The notes under the pieces: generated by a model
Databases searched by the model: none
Seen by the model: only the letters and a program-made list of their open reading frames with translations
What the model was told of the DNA's origin: nothing
Made by a program: the position numbers and the translations under genes
Origin: Leptospira sp.
Lineage (GTDB): Bacteria; Spirochaetota; Leptospiria; Leptospirales; Leptospiraceae
Assembly: GCA_027533185.1 (NCBI GenBank)
Contig: JAPZTS010000016.1
Location: 97,299 to 161,298, forward strand
Direction of reading: 5' to 3'
DNA length: 64,000 nt
Shown here: one piece after another, positions 15,648 to 24,395 of the stretch
Layout of the letters: each line of letters starts with the position of its first letter
Numbering within the stretch: the stretch's first letter is position 1

Positions 15648-17726
15648 TTAGAATTGGAACTGATTCTGTGCGTCCAAATGGGATCTGTTTAGTCGGAACT
15701 CCAATTTGGAATAACTTCGGATTCGGATAAATGCCGTTCCCCTTGGAGCACTTCCTCGGTAGAAATAACCTTGGTTTGTTTCTGTCAGTAGCTCTTGTTT
15801 CAATTGAATCCGTTGTAAATTGAAGAATAACACTTCGACTAAATCGGATTTTTGAGTGGTAAGGAGTTGAAAACTCCCCTCTCTGCCCGTTGACCTTTCC
15901 GATAGTTTCCACTCCCATACTTTACCATGGTATTCAAAAAATGGATTTTGAGGTGTTGCAGGGATGGTTGCACCAGATTGGTATGTTTTTAGTTTTTGGA
16001 AGCGAAACTCTGGTCCCGAACCTTCATCTAACAGACGGTTTAGCGAAAAGAAAAGAAAATTCAAACTGAGCCCAACAGATAAAACTAAGAGCGTTGTTGG
16101 GAACCAAATTTTTTTCCTTATGGTTTCAAAACTTTGCGAATAAAATATATCTCCTTTGTTTGCAAAAAATAATAAAAATATCGCAACAAAAGCCCCGTCC
16201 CCATGTTGGATTTGGAGACCGAATGCAAAGGGAAGAATGAGAAGGGATAGTCGAATCCAACTTGCCCGTTCCCAAACAAATAGGCCAACAAAACAAATCA
16301 CAAGCAAACTGCCAAATATCCCCACATCATGAAGGATCGTAAGATAGAGATTCGGTGGATAATCTACAAAAAATTCCGTTTGTTTTGTTCCAGCTCGTGT
16401 GGCGTCCAAAAGAGAAATTGGAAAACTAGAAACCCCGTTCCCAAGCCAAGGTGAAGAAACTATCCCTTCCCATGTGATTTTTAGCAGTTCGGCACGATTT
16501 TGATCAAATTCTCGTAAGGTGGTATAAAAATCGGTTTGGAAAAACATTTGAATTGCATTTTGAATTTTTTTTGTAAGGAGGATTAGAGAAAGATCACTAT
16601 CAATCTTTGAGAGCCCAAAACAGATTGCATATAATATGAGAGGTAAAAAAAGATACAACAGAAATCTCACAATCCATTTGATCTTTCCTTCCAACCTGTA
16701 AGTGAAAAATAAGATACCAGAAACAAAGAGAAATAAAATCCAAATTACCCAGAAAGCTTTTCCTTGTTTTTGGCCGAGCAGTGTAATTAGTAAAAAGAGA
16801 AATCCAGTAAACACGAGTAAGGCTCTCTCTTTCGTTTTTTTCCAAGTTTTTAGAAAATGTATACCAATGAGGGCTCCCAAGGTTGGTAAGATCCAAGAAC
16901 TAGAGCCTGAGTCTAGAAAAAGTCCCATTGCTCTTCCCACTTTCAAGGAATCAAAAGTATTGCCGGAGAAAAACCGAAGATCCCAAACGGATTGAGCACT
17001 TAAAAAAAGGATTTGAATGAAAAAACCCAAAAAAACACCGAATTGCAGGTGTTCAATGAGAGATTCTTTTGAAGGAGTCGGCATAGACCTCTCTTCCGAG
17101 AAAAAGTACAAAAAAACCAAAGCAATATTCAGAAGAAGTCTCGCAGAAAATCCAAATGCTTCTCGCGATGAAAGGCCAGGTAGGTAAAGATATTCCTGGA
17201 AATACAATCCTTTGAAAAAACCGAATCCTTGGGTTCCAAAAAACGAAAGTAGAATTAAAAAAAGTAAAAAGAATAGAAACCCGAAACTTGTCTCTTGCCA
17301 AATCGGACGAATCGATTTTTTGGTAGGATTTCGAATCATCCAATCTACCAAAATCTGATCGGATTGTTTGGGAAGGGGAACTTCGTTTCTACCCAAAATG
17401 ATAAGTGTAAACTCCCTCATCCAAATACCTAAAATAGAACCAAACAAAACCCCATAGATTTGCATACTGTTTGATACTGGAATACCAGAAAGAAAGGGTA
17501 AGCGAACGAGTGTTAGACAACCAATGGCGGTTAGGATTCTGCCAAATTTTCTTTGGTAGAGTTGCGAAAAAAATCCTACACCAAACTGGAAGCCAAAGCC
17601 AGGATAAAACAAACTTGTGGGAACTGGCTCAATGAAACGAAAGAGAGCATAGAAAAGGTAAGAAAATAACAGAAAAAAGGAAAGATCGGCGAAAGGTAAC
17701 TCTTTGAAGCGGTGTAGGATTCTCAC
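15648..17726 (-). CDS. Polytopic membrane protein, O-antigen ligase/polymerase-like
   Basis: A 692-residue inner-membrane protein with roughly a dozen hydrophobic helices in the first 540 residues, then a 150-residue hydrophilic C-terminal region. The loop with SSPWLGNGVSSFP, followed by DYPPNLYLTILHDVGIFG, resembles the large periplasmic loop of the Wzy/WaaL (O-antigen ligase) superfamily, which joins or polymerises surface glycans. No glycosyltransferase genes lie nearby, so it is not in an obvious polysaccharide locus. It converges with the MCP gene. The family assignment rests on loop pattern and topology only. Confidence 0.55.
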   Translation of the reverse strand: MRILHRFKELPFADLSFFLLFSYLFYALFRFIEPVPTSLFYPGFGFQFGVGFFSQLYQRKFGRILTAIGCLTLVRLPFLSGIPVSNSMQIYGVLFGSILGIWMREFTLIILGRNEVPLPKQSDQILVDWMIRNPTKKSIRPIWQETSFGFLFFLLFLILLSFFGTQGFGFFKGLYFQEYLYLPGLSSREAFGFSARLLLNIALVFLYFFSEERSMPTPSKESLIEHLQFGVFLGFFIQILFLSAQSVWDLRFFSGNTFDSLKVGRAMGLFLDSGSSSWILPTLGALIGIHFLKTWKKTKERALLVFTGFLFLLITLLGQKQGKAFWVIWILFLFVSGILFFTYRLEGKIKWIVRFLLYLFLPLILYAICFGLSKIDSDLSLILLTKKIQNAIQMFFQTDFYTTLREFDQNRAELLKITWEGIVSSPWLGNGVSSFPISLLDATRAGTKQTEFFVDYPPNLYLTILHDVGIFGSLLVICFVGLFVWERASWIRLSLLILPFAFGLQIQHGDGAFVAIFLLFFANKGDIFYSQSFETIRKKIWFPTTLLVLSVGLSLNFLFFSLNRLLDEGSGPEFRFQKLKTYQSGATIPATPQNPFFEYHGKVWEWKLSERSTGREGSFQLLTTQKSDLVEVLFFNLQRIQLKQELLTETNQGYFYRGSAPRGTAFIRIRSYSKLEFRLNRSHLDAQNQFQF

Positions 17727-17779
17727 GATTAGCGAGAAATCTAAGAATCCACCTTAAAAAGAAAAGTGAAAAAACTGTT

Positions 17780-18241
17780 TTAGTCTAGAGAATCCACATC
17801 CATACCCGTAACTGGGTATGCTGATAGGGAATCCATTCGGTATCCGCCAGCACGATTTTTGCTTTTGGACATCTGCTCCGCATATTCAACAGTAAAACGA
17901 GTCCACGGAAGAGCCTTTAGTCGAGCCACAGGGATTTTTTTACCGGTACCTTCGCAAGTACCATAGGTGCCGTTATCAATCTTCTCCAAGGCGAGTTCAA
18001 TTTCGCGAAGGGTCTCGATTTCATTTTCCGTAAGCACCGAAGTCAGCGCCTCATTGTTTAGTTCGGACGCGATATCCGCAATATCACCCATTTCCTTCAG
18101 ACCAGATGGAGAACTTGTATCTTCCCATTGGTTGAGTTTGATTAGGAGGGACTCCTTTTTCTCTTGTAGAAGTTCTCGGACTTCTTCAATGAACTTTTTG
18201 TCCACGCCCTTTTCGGATGATTTTGCGGCTGGTTTCGGCAT
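17780..18241 (-). CDS. DksA/TraR-like protein lacking most zinc-finger cysteines
   Basis: A 153-residue cytosolic protein. A coiled coil (about 14-90) carries Asp53, Asp56 and Ala58, the DxxDxA tip that lets DksA act in the RNA polymerase secondary channel. The C-terminal globule has YGTCEGTGKKIPVARLKALP, clearly a DksA zinc-finger region, but only Cys96 of the four cysteines remains; the others are Thr, Phe and Tyr. It should therefore fold without zinc. The ATG at 18241 follows the rpmG stop by 8 bases, and AAGGAAG inside rpmG is too far for a normal site, so translational coupling is likely. A longer reading from 18298 would overlap rpmG and is less likely. Confidence 0.8.
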   Translation of the reverse strand: MPKPAAKSSEKGVDKKFIEEVRELLQEKKESLLIKLNQWEDTSSPSGLKEMGDIADIASELNNEALTSVLTENEIETLREIELALEKIDNGTYGTCEGTGKKIPVARLKALPWTRFTVEYAEQMSKSKNRAGGYRMDSLSAYPVTGMDVDSLD

Positions 18242-18249
18242 CTTATTTG

Positions 18250-18411
18250 TTAGACTTTTGCTTCCTTGTGGTCGGTATGAGCTTTGCAATATTTGCAATA
18301 TTTTTTAGTCAAAAGTTTTTCAGACTTCGTTTTTTTGTTCTTCGTCTGGAAGTAGTTTGACCGCCCAGGCACAGCACAAGGCACACAGGTTAGTTTTATG
18401 ACTTCTCTCAT
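18250..18411 (-). CDS. rpmG: 50S ribosomal protein L33
   Basis: A 53-residue basic protein. It starts MREVIKLTC and has two CxxC pairs (CVPC near residues 9-12 and CKYC near 39-42), the zinc-ribbon type of L33, with the SNYFQTKNKK core typical of the family. It belongs to the large ribosomal subunit. It is followed after 8 bases by the DksA-like gene, so a ribosomal protein and a probable transcription regulator share a transcript. The length is normal and the start is unambiguous. Confidence 0.93.
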   Translation of the reverse strand: MREVIKLTCVPCAVPGRSNYFQTKNKKTKSEKLLTKKYCKYCKAHTDHKEAKV

Positions 18412-18459
18412 AATTTATGCCATGACGTACCGCATGGTTATATAGTCAAGAAGCAAACC

Positions 18460-19386
18460 CTATTTTTCTCTACGAACTCGAAAATAGGAAGCAAAAACGC
18501 TACCAATCAAAGAATGCGTGAGACTAGATACGGCACTGGGAATCGCGGTAGATGGATCCAAAAAATGAGTCCTTGCGAGCACCGCTCCAAGTCCTGAATT
18601 TTGCATCCCTACTTCGATAGAAATTGTTTTGGTAATCGATTGATTTTTAGTCAGAATCCAAGTAAACAGCCCACCCAATCCAAACCCGCCTATGTGTAAA
18701 AAAAATACGGATAGGAAGACCGAAGGAGCTGCGGCCAAAATTACATGTTTCCCTTGAGAGAGAATGGAACCAACAATCAATGTAATGAGAACAACGGAGA
18801 TGGCAGGCGAAATTTTTACGATCTCCTTCGATACATTTGGAGACCATTTTTTGATCATTAGCCCTAAGCTAACGGGGATTAGAATGACCAAAAATGTGGT
18901 TTGGATAAGTCCAAAAGAGTCCACTTCTGTTCGATTCCCAACCAAAATGGATACTAATAAGGGAGTCATAACTATGCCTAGGATGGTTGAAACTGTCGTG
19001 AGAGTTACGCTGAGAGCTAAATCCGCACGAGCAAGATAGGCAATTACATTGGATGCCGTTCCTCCCGGACAAGCTGAAACCAAAATCAAACCTATCGCAA
19101 AACTCTCAGGCAAAGAAAAGACCTTCCCCAAAAGATAGCCAAGGCCTGGCATAATAGTAAATTGCAAAACTGTTCCAAGAATTACTGGAATTGGTTTTTG
19201 GAAAACATAGGAAAAATCCTTAGCCTCTAAGGTTAATCCCATGCCTAACATAATTCCGCCTAGGCTAAATGTGATCCAGGGACCTTTAAACCAGAACAAC
19301 ATGTTTGGAAAAGCGAAGGCGAGTCCTGATCCTAAAAGTAGAATGACAGGGAAAGCCCGAACAAATCGTTCCAAGTATTTTGACAT
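18460..19386 (-). CDS. Bile acid:sodium symporter (BASS) family transporter
   Basis: A 308-residue membrane protein with nine or ten helices. SACPGGTASNVIAYLARAD and the later EVGMQNSGLGAVLA helix are the two crossed, broken-helix motifs of the BASS fold. Members carry organic anions such as pantoate, pyruvate or sulfonated compounds with Na+; the substrate is not evident here. It begins 2 bases after the stop of the upstream class V aminotransferase and is likely co-transcribed with it. A metabolic link between the two is possible but not shown. Confidence 0.85.
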   Translation of the reverse strand: MSKYLERFVRAFPVILLLGSGLAFAFPNMLFWFKGPWITFSLGGIMLGMGLTLEAKDFSYVFQKPIPVILGTVLQFTIMPGLGYLLGKVFSLPESFAIGLILVSACPGGTASNVIAYLARADLALSVTLTTVSTILGIVMTPLLVSILVGNRTEVDSFGLIQTTFLVILIPVSLGLMIKKWSPNVSKEIVKISPAISVVLITLIVGSILSQGKHVILAAAPSVFLSVFFLHIGGFGLGGLFTWILTKNQSITKTISIEVGMQNSGLGAVLARTHFLDPSTAIPSAVSSLTHSLIGSVFASYFRVRREK

Positions 19387-19388
19387 TT

Positions 19389-20582
19389 TTACTTTTCCAA
19401 AAACTCTTGGAGATAGGATTCTAGTTTTTTTATGTGGTGTTCTTCTATTGCGATATGCGGTGCTAAGCGGAGACGTCCTAATCGAACAGCCGTTATTACT
19501 TGTTTTTTCTTTAAAAACATTTGAAGAACTTCTGGTTGGAATTCTCTTCCGCTTTTGTAACCTTTGATTGCTAAAATACCTGTACGTATGGACTCGTGAG
19601 GATCAGTCTCTAAAACAAATCCTAAAGAATGCAACATATCACTGAGTTTTCCTGCAATTTCAAAGATTCTTTTTTGAACTCTATCAAATCCCAATGATTT
19701 GAGCATGTGGAGCGATGCCAGAAAATAAATCCAATCGTTAAAATTGGATGTACTTTGCTCAAACTGATCTGCGGCAGGTTTCCATTCATCTCGGTAGGGA
19801 AAATAATTAGAATCATTTACCACACTTGCTTGACCCTTAAAAATCAGCTGGAAGTCCTTTGACCATTCCTTTGAAATATAGATAACACCAAGACCCAAAG
19901 GACCAAGTAACCACTTCCAGGCGGCAAATGCACAAAAGTCAACTTTTACTCTAGAAAAATCCATTTCCACATGGCCAACCGATTGGCTTCCGTCGACAAC
20001 TAACTTGGTTCCAAACTGCTCACAAATCTGAGAGACTGTGTTCAAATCAAATACAACACCAGTACACCAATGGACTGGAGAAAAGGAGAAAAGGTAAACG
20101 TCCCCTTTACTCAATTCTCTTCGCAAATTTTCATAAAATTCATCTGGCGAATTTCCAATACTTACAAATCCTAATGTTACATTCTTTTTAGTCCAATGCT
20201 CCCATGGATAGACATTGCTAGGATATTCGTTTTCTAAAACGAGGATACGTTTCCCAGAAGGAATCGAAATGCTATGGGAATAAAGATTCATCCCCTCACT
20301 AGTGTTATGTACAATCCCGATTTCTTCTGGTGAGCATTTCAAAATTTCCGAAATGTAATTTCGAATATTTAATTTGATCTGCGGTTCGGAGAAACTTGGA
20401 TTGAAAATTCCAAATTTTGAATATTCTTCAAGGTAGAGATTGATACATTTGATCGTATACAAGGAAACTGGAGTTGTGCCGCAATAATTCAGCCAAATAC
20501 CTTCCACTGGAAATTGTTCTGAAATACCTTTCCAATTCGGGTAATCAGGGAATGAGGGAAAAAAACTAAGCGAGTTTGACAT
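19389..20582 (-). CDS. Class V aminotransferase (isopenicillin-N epimerase/cysteine desulfurase-like)
   Basis: A 397-residue PLP enzyme of fold type I. N-terminal NYCGTTPVS loop, NTSEGMN phosphate-binding region, FSPVHWCTGVVFD, VVDGSQSVGH with the Asp that contacts the PLP nitrogen, and AWKWLLGPLG with the likely Schiff-base Lys. The pattern fits the class V group that includes isopenicillin-N epimerase-like and kynureninase-like enzymes more than housekeeping IscS, because the conserved cysteine loop is not evident. The substrate is unknown. It is in an operon with the BASS transporter and divergent from alr. Confidence 0.8.
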   Translation of the reverse strand: MSNSLSFFPSFPDYPNWKGISEQFPVEGIWLNYCGTTPVSLYTIKCINLYLEEYSKFGIFNPSFSEPQIKLNIRNYISEILKCSPEEIGIVHNTSEGMNLYSHSISIPSGKRILVLENEYPSNVYPWEHWTKKNVTLGFVSIGNSPDEFYENLRRELSKGDVYLFSFSPVHWCTGVVFDLNTVSQICEQFGTKLVVDGSQSVGHVEMDFSRVKVDFCAFAAWKWLLGPLGLGVIYISKEWSKDFQLIFKGQASVVNDSNYFPYRDEWKPAADQFEQSTSNFNDWIYFLASLHMLKSLGFDRVQKRIFEIAGKLSDMLHSLGFVLETDPHESIRTGILAIKGYKSGREFQPEVLQMFLKKKQVITAVRLGRLRLAPHIAIEEHHIKKLESYLQEFLEK

Positions 20583-20639
20583 GCATTTTTAGAAATATCT
20601 GAAGCGACAGAGGAGAAAAGTAAAAAAAAATGGGAGAAA

Positions 20640-21770
20640 GTGCAGAGTTCCGAAATACTCCTTTCTAGATCCGCCTTAAACCACAATATCGCATTCTTTC
20701 GCAAACTTGTTGGTCCTAAAACCAAATTTGTTGCCGTCGTTAAATCCAATGCATATGGACATGGTCTAATCCCCGTCGCTTCGATTGCTTTAGATTCTGG
20801 TGCAGACATCCTTGGAGTCAATTCTTTAGAAGAAGCCATGATTCTTAGAGATCATTTTCCCAAAGCCACCATTCTCATTATGGGAAGTATCCCCAAATTA
20901 CAGGCTAGATATCGGGAATTAGAGGATGAAAATTTCTGGGTTCTCGTTTCACGAATCGAAGAAATCAAAATTATTTCTACCTTAAAACATCGTCCAAAGA
21001 TCCATATAAAAATTGACACTGGTATGTCTCGGCTAGGTGCCTCTATGGATTCGGTAGAAGAATTGGCGAAAGAAATTAAGTTCTTAAAACTACCGTTAGA
21101 TGGAATAGCAACTCACTTTGCAAGTACGGAAGATTTTACAGAGCATTCCTATTCAATGAAACAGCTTGAAAAGTTTGAGTCTGCTATTGAAACGTTCAAA
21201 CGATTTGGTTTTATAGATCTGATTCGCCACTGTGCCTCTTCTGCTTCTGCTATGCTCTTTTCCGAGGCAAGGATGGATTTGGTCCGGGTGGGAATTTCTC
21301 TATATGGACTCTGGCCAAGTCTCGAAACAAAACTTTCTCTTTCGCAAATGAAAAAAGAAATTGGAAGTTTAAAGCCAGCTCTGACTTGGAAGACAAAAAT
21401 CCAACACATTCAAAATCTTCCACAAGGAACTTTTGTTGGATATGGTTCCACCTATAAAACAACTCATCCCACAAAACTTGCAGTTGTCCCAGTTGGATAT
21501 TACGAAGGATTAGACCGAAAGCTTTCTAACCAAGGTTATATGCTCATCCATGGAGAAAGAGCTAAAATCTTAGGTAGAATTTGTATGAATATGACAATGC
21601 TCGATATAACAAATATCCCTGATGCAAAACTGGGCGATGAGGTCGTCGTTTTAGGAAACTCAGGGAATGAATGGATTACCGCTGATGACCACGCAAACTG
21701 GGCAAATACAATAAATTATGAAATTGTAACAAAAATTTTAAGTCTTTTCCCGAGAACCATAGTAGACTAG
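20640..21770 (+). CDS. alr: Alanine racemase
   Basis: PLP-dependent interconversion of L- and D-alanine for peptidoglycan. A 376-residue protein with VVKSNAYGHG carrying the PLP Lys35, the IDTGMSRLG strand, the second catalytic Tyr at about 268 in GYGSTY, and RICMNMTMLD at the dimer interface. The GTG start at 20640 is preceded by GGGAG at very short spacing; no better in-frame start exists. A hydrolase gene follows after 8 bases. Confidence 0.93.
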   Translation: MQSSEILLSRSALNHNIAFFRKLVGPKTKFVAVVKSNAYGHGLIPVASIALDSGADILGVNSLEEAMILRDHFPKATILIMGSIPKLQARYRELEDENFWVLVSRIEEIKIISTLKHRPKIHIKIDTGMSRLGASMDSVEELAKEIKFLKLPLDGIATHFASTEDFTEHSYSMKQLEKFESAIETFKRFGFIDLIRHCASSASAMLFSEARMDLVRVGISLYGLWPSLETKLSLSQMKKEIGSLKPALTWKTKIQHIQNLPQGTFVGYGSTYKTTHPTKLAVVPVGYYEGLDRKLSNQGYMLIHGERAKILGRICMNMTMLDITNIPDAKLGDEVVVLGNSGNEWITADDHANWANTINYEIVTKILSLFPRTIVD

Positions 21771-21778
21771 AGGACATT

Positions 21779-22672
21779 ATGTTTGTGCGACAAACCTTTG
21801 CTTGGAAAAATCACCATTTAACTTATGTAAAACATCCGAGTCTAAATCCGAAATCGAAGGAAAAGATAGTCCTAATTGGAGGCTGGTGTTCTGCGGCAGG
21901 TTATTGGGCCTTAAATATTCCATTTTTTCAACAATTTGGAGATGTCATTGAACTTGACTTAGTTGGTCATTATCCTGCTGAGATATTGGACCAAAAAAAA
22001 GCCCTAAGTTTACAAGACTTTCTTGACGTGCAAGCGAATGCAGTGTGGGCGTCCGCCGGAGAGAAAGACATTACCTTAGTCGGACATTCAACAGGGGGCA
22101 TGGCCGTCCTTGCCATCGCAGCACTTTTCCCTGAGAGGATTAAACAAGTGATCTCGATCGCTCCTTTCGTACATGGACCTGTCCGCCACCCTCTCAAACT
22201 CGGAGTGATTGGACTGAGGATGAATTTGGGATCTGTATTCGATTTTGGATTCCGTGTAGGACGTTCCCTCCCTAAATCTCTTGAAATTGGTTTTTCGTAT
22301 GGAGTATATGATTCCAAAGAGTTTCACGAAAGGGATGAGATTCAAAAGTTTTTGGAAGAATACAATCCACAATTTGAATGTTTGAACCCAAGAAATATTT
22401 TGATGATTCTGGAAATGTTAGATCGAACCGATATCCGCCCTATTGTTTTTGGGAACAAGGTTCCCACCCTCATCTTGCGAGGGGAAGAGGATCCCGTAAT
22501 ACTAGGGAAGGACGTACAAGAGTTGGAAAGAACCACTCCCAATGTGAAAGCAATACTCTTTTCTGAATGCGGACATTTTGTCCATTTGGAGAAAAAATTT
22601 GCGGCAGAAAAAGTGATGAAAGACTTTTTACTTTCAAAGAAAAATAACCCAAGTAAAAAATCTTTTTTTTGA
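21779..22672 (+). CDS. Alpha/beta hydrolase
   Basis: A 297-residue single-domain hydrolase with no signal peptide. Nucleophile Ser104 in VGHSTGG, a likely acid in RGEEDPV and His in ECGHFVHLE, the layout of the general Abhydrolase_1 family (BioH or peroxidase-like). AGAGGA lies just before the ATG. It is the second gene of a pair with alr. The substrate cannot be inferred. Confidence 0.82.
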   Translation: MFVRQTFAWKNHHLTYVKHPSLNPKSKEKIVLIGGWCSAAGYWALNIPFFQQFGDVIELDLVGHYPAEILDQKKALSLQDFLDVQANAVWASAGEKDITLVGHSTGGMAVLAIAALFPERIKQVISIAPFVHGPVRHPLKLGVIGLRMNLGSVFDFGFRVGRSLPKSLEIGFSYGVYDSKEFHERDEIQKFLEEYNPQFECLNPRNILMILEMLDRTDIRPIVFGNKVPTLILRGEEDPVILGKDVQELERTTPNVKAILFSECGHFVHLEKKFAAEKVMKDFLLSKKNNPSKKSFF

Positions 22673-22680
22673 CTGAAGAT

Positions 22681-23496
22681 TTAGAACAACCGATGTTCCA
22701 AACTCGGAAGTGATTTCCTCTTCTCCAAAAGTTCCTCTAAATTGATTTCGGCAATCGCATAACCAGGATTAGTCCCTGCATCCGCTAATACTTCACCCCA
22801 GGGAGATACAATCATCGAATGGCCATATGTCTTCCGTTTTCCATGCGGATCATGGATTCCAGTTTGTCCTGGTGCGATTACGTACATCAAATTTTCAATG
22901 GCGCGGGCCCGAAGTAGAACTTCCCAGTGGGCGACTCCTGTGGGGACAGTAAAGGCAGCCGGTAAAAAACAAATCTCGACTCCGTCTTTTGAGAGCGAAC
23001 GAAACAATTCTGGGAAACGAATATCATAGCAGATTGCTGAGGAGAGCTTTCCCAATTCGGTAGGCACAACTTGTGGTAAGACACCACCGCTTTCCGTTCC
23101 CCGAGATTCACTGTAGCTAAATCCATCTCCAACAATCGCATTGAAAAGATGAGCCTTGTGGTAACGAAAGATCTCCTTTCCTTGAGAGTCAAAAATTACG
23201 GCTGTATTGAAGACCTTACCATTCCCTGCTGTTGTTGGAAATCCACCACCTAAAAGATAGATTCCGCAATCCTTTGCAGTTTCTCTAAGAAAGGAAAACG
23301 TCTCATTCTCAATTTGACCGAGGAGTTGTTTTTTTTCTTCCTCACTTCCCATAAAGGAAAAATTTTCAGGAAGTGCGATGACTTTCGCACCCGCTTCTGC
23401 CGCTCTCTCGACAAACTGCCGGCAAAGAGTTAGGTTATTTATTACCCTGGCCGTACTTGTGACTTGCACTACAGCTGCTTTATATTTCATTATCAT
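22681..23496 (-). CDS. Carbon-nitrogen hydrolase (Nit family amidase)
   Basis: A 271-residue nitrilase-superfamily amidase with the full catalytic set: Glu44 in ALPENF, Lys114 in YHKAHLF and Cys156 in ICYDIRFPELF. It resembles Nit1/Nit2-type enzymes that hydrolyse omega-amides or deaminated glutathione; the repair role is family knowledge, not shown here. The ATG at 23496 has AGGA at a good distance. Its start is only 14 bases from the argB start on the other strand, so the promoters of the two genes must overlap coding sequence. Confidence 0.88.
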   Translation of the reverse strand: MIMKYKAAVVQVTSTARVINNLTLCRQFVERAAEAGAKVIALPENFSFMGSEEEKKQLLGQIENETFSFLRETAKDCGIYLLGGGFPTTAGNGKVFNTAVIFDSQGKEIFRYHKAHLFNAIVGDGFSYSESRGTESGGVLPQVVPTELGKLSSAICYDIRFPELFRSLSKDGVEICFLPAAFTVPTGVAHWEVLLRARAIENLMYVIAPGQTGIHDPHGKRKTYGHSMIVSPWGEVLADAGTNPGYAIAEINLEELLEKRKSLPSLEHRLF

Positions 23497-23510
23497 AAAT
23501 GAGATCCTAT

Positions 23511-24389
23511 ATGAACCAGCAAAATGAAAAAATCAACCACATCTTAGAGGCTCTTCCGTATCTGATCAAATATTCTGGTAAGACAATTGTGATCAAGTAT
23601 GGTGGTGCGGCAATGGTCGAAGAGGAATTAAAAAGTTCCTTTGCAGAAGATATTGTTCTCTTAAAATACCTGGGAATCAATCCCGTAGTTGTACATGGCG
23701 GTGGACCCGAAATCAACTCACTAATCAAATCACTCAATCTAAAAACTGAATTCATTCGCGGACATCGTGTTACCGATGAACCAACGATGGAAGTAGTTGA
23801 GATGGTACTCACAGGTAAGGTGAACAAACAGATCGTTTCCCTCATCCAAGAAAAAGGCGGAAAACCTGTTGGACTTTCTGGCAAAGATGGCGGACTCGCA
23901 TTTGCGGAAAAATACCTTTTGGAAGTTGAAGGCGAAGACGGAAAGTTCACAAAAATGGATCTTGGACTTGTAGGTCAGATAACGATGGTTGATCCAACAA
24001 TTCTATTTACTTTGCAAAAAGAAGGCTTCATTCCAATAATCTCGCCAGTAGCAGTTTCTAAAGAAGGCCAAACATTAAATATCAACGCTGACACGATGGC
24101 AGGTGCTATTGCAGAAGCGCTACATGCAGACAAACTCATTCTGCTTACGGATACTCCAGGTATTCTTATCGAAGGCAAACTGGTTACTGGTTTAAAAAAA
24201 GCAGATATCCAAGGGTATATTAAAACTGGACAGATCTCTGGTGGCATGATACCAAAAGTAGAGTGTTGTCTCACCGCCATTGAAGCAGGTGTCAAACGTG
24301 CCCATATCATCGATGGTCGAGTACAACACTCCGTACTCATAGAAATCTTAACTGACCAAGGGATTGGGAGTTTAATCGAACAAGGATAG
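23511..24389 (+). CDS. argB: Acetylglutamate kinase
   Basis: Second step of arginine synthesis: ATP-dependent phosphorylation of N-acetylglutamate. A 292-residue amino-acid kinase fold with [18 protein letters not shown], an [11 protein letters not shown]-site region and a C-terminal IIDGR. I preferred ATG 23511, with GAGA six bases before it, over the in-frame ATG 23499, which has no ribosome site. No other arginine gene is adjacent; the next gene begins 6 bases later and is a signalling phosphatase, an unrelated neighbour. Confidence 0.93.
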   Translation: MNQQNEKINHILEALPYLIKYSGKTIVIKYGGAAMVEEELKSSFAEDIVLLKYLGINPVVVHGGGPEINSLIKSLNLKTEFIRGHRVTDEPTMEVVEMVLTGKVNKQIVSLIQEKGGKPVGLSGKDGGLAFAEKYLLEVEGEDGKFTKMDLGLVGQITMVDPTILFTLQKEGFIPIISPVAVSKEGQTLNINADTMAGAIAEALHADKLILLTDTPGILIEGKLVTGLKKADIQGYIKTGQISGGMIPKVECCLTAIEAGVKRAHIIDGRVQHSVLIEILTDQGIGSLIEQG

Positions 24390-24395
24390 ATTCGA

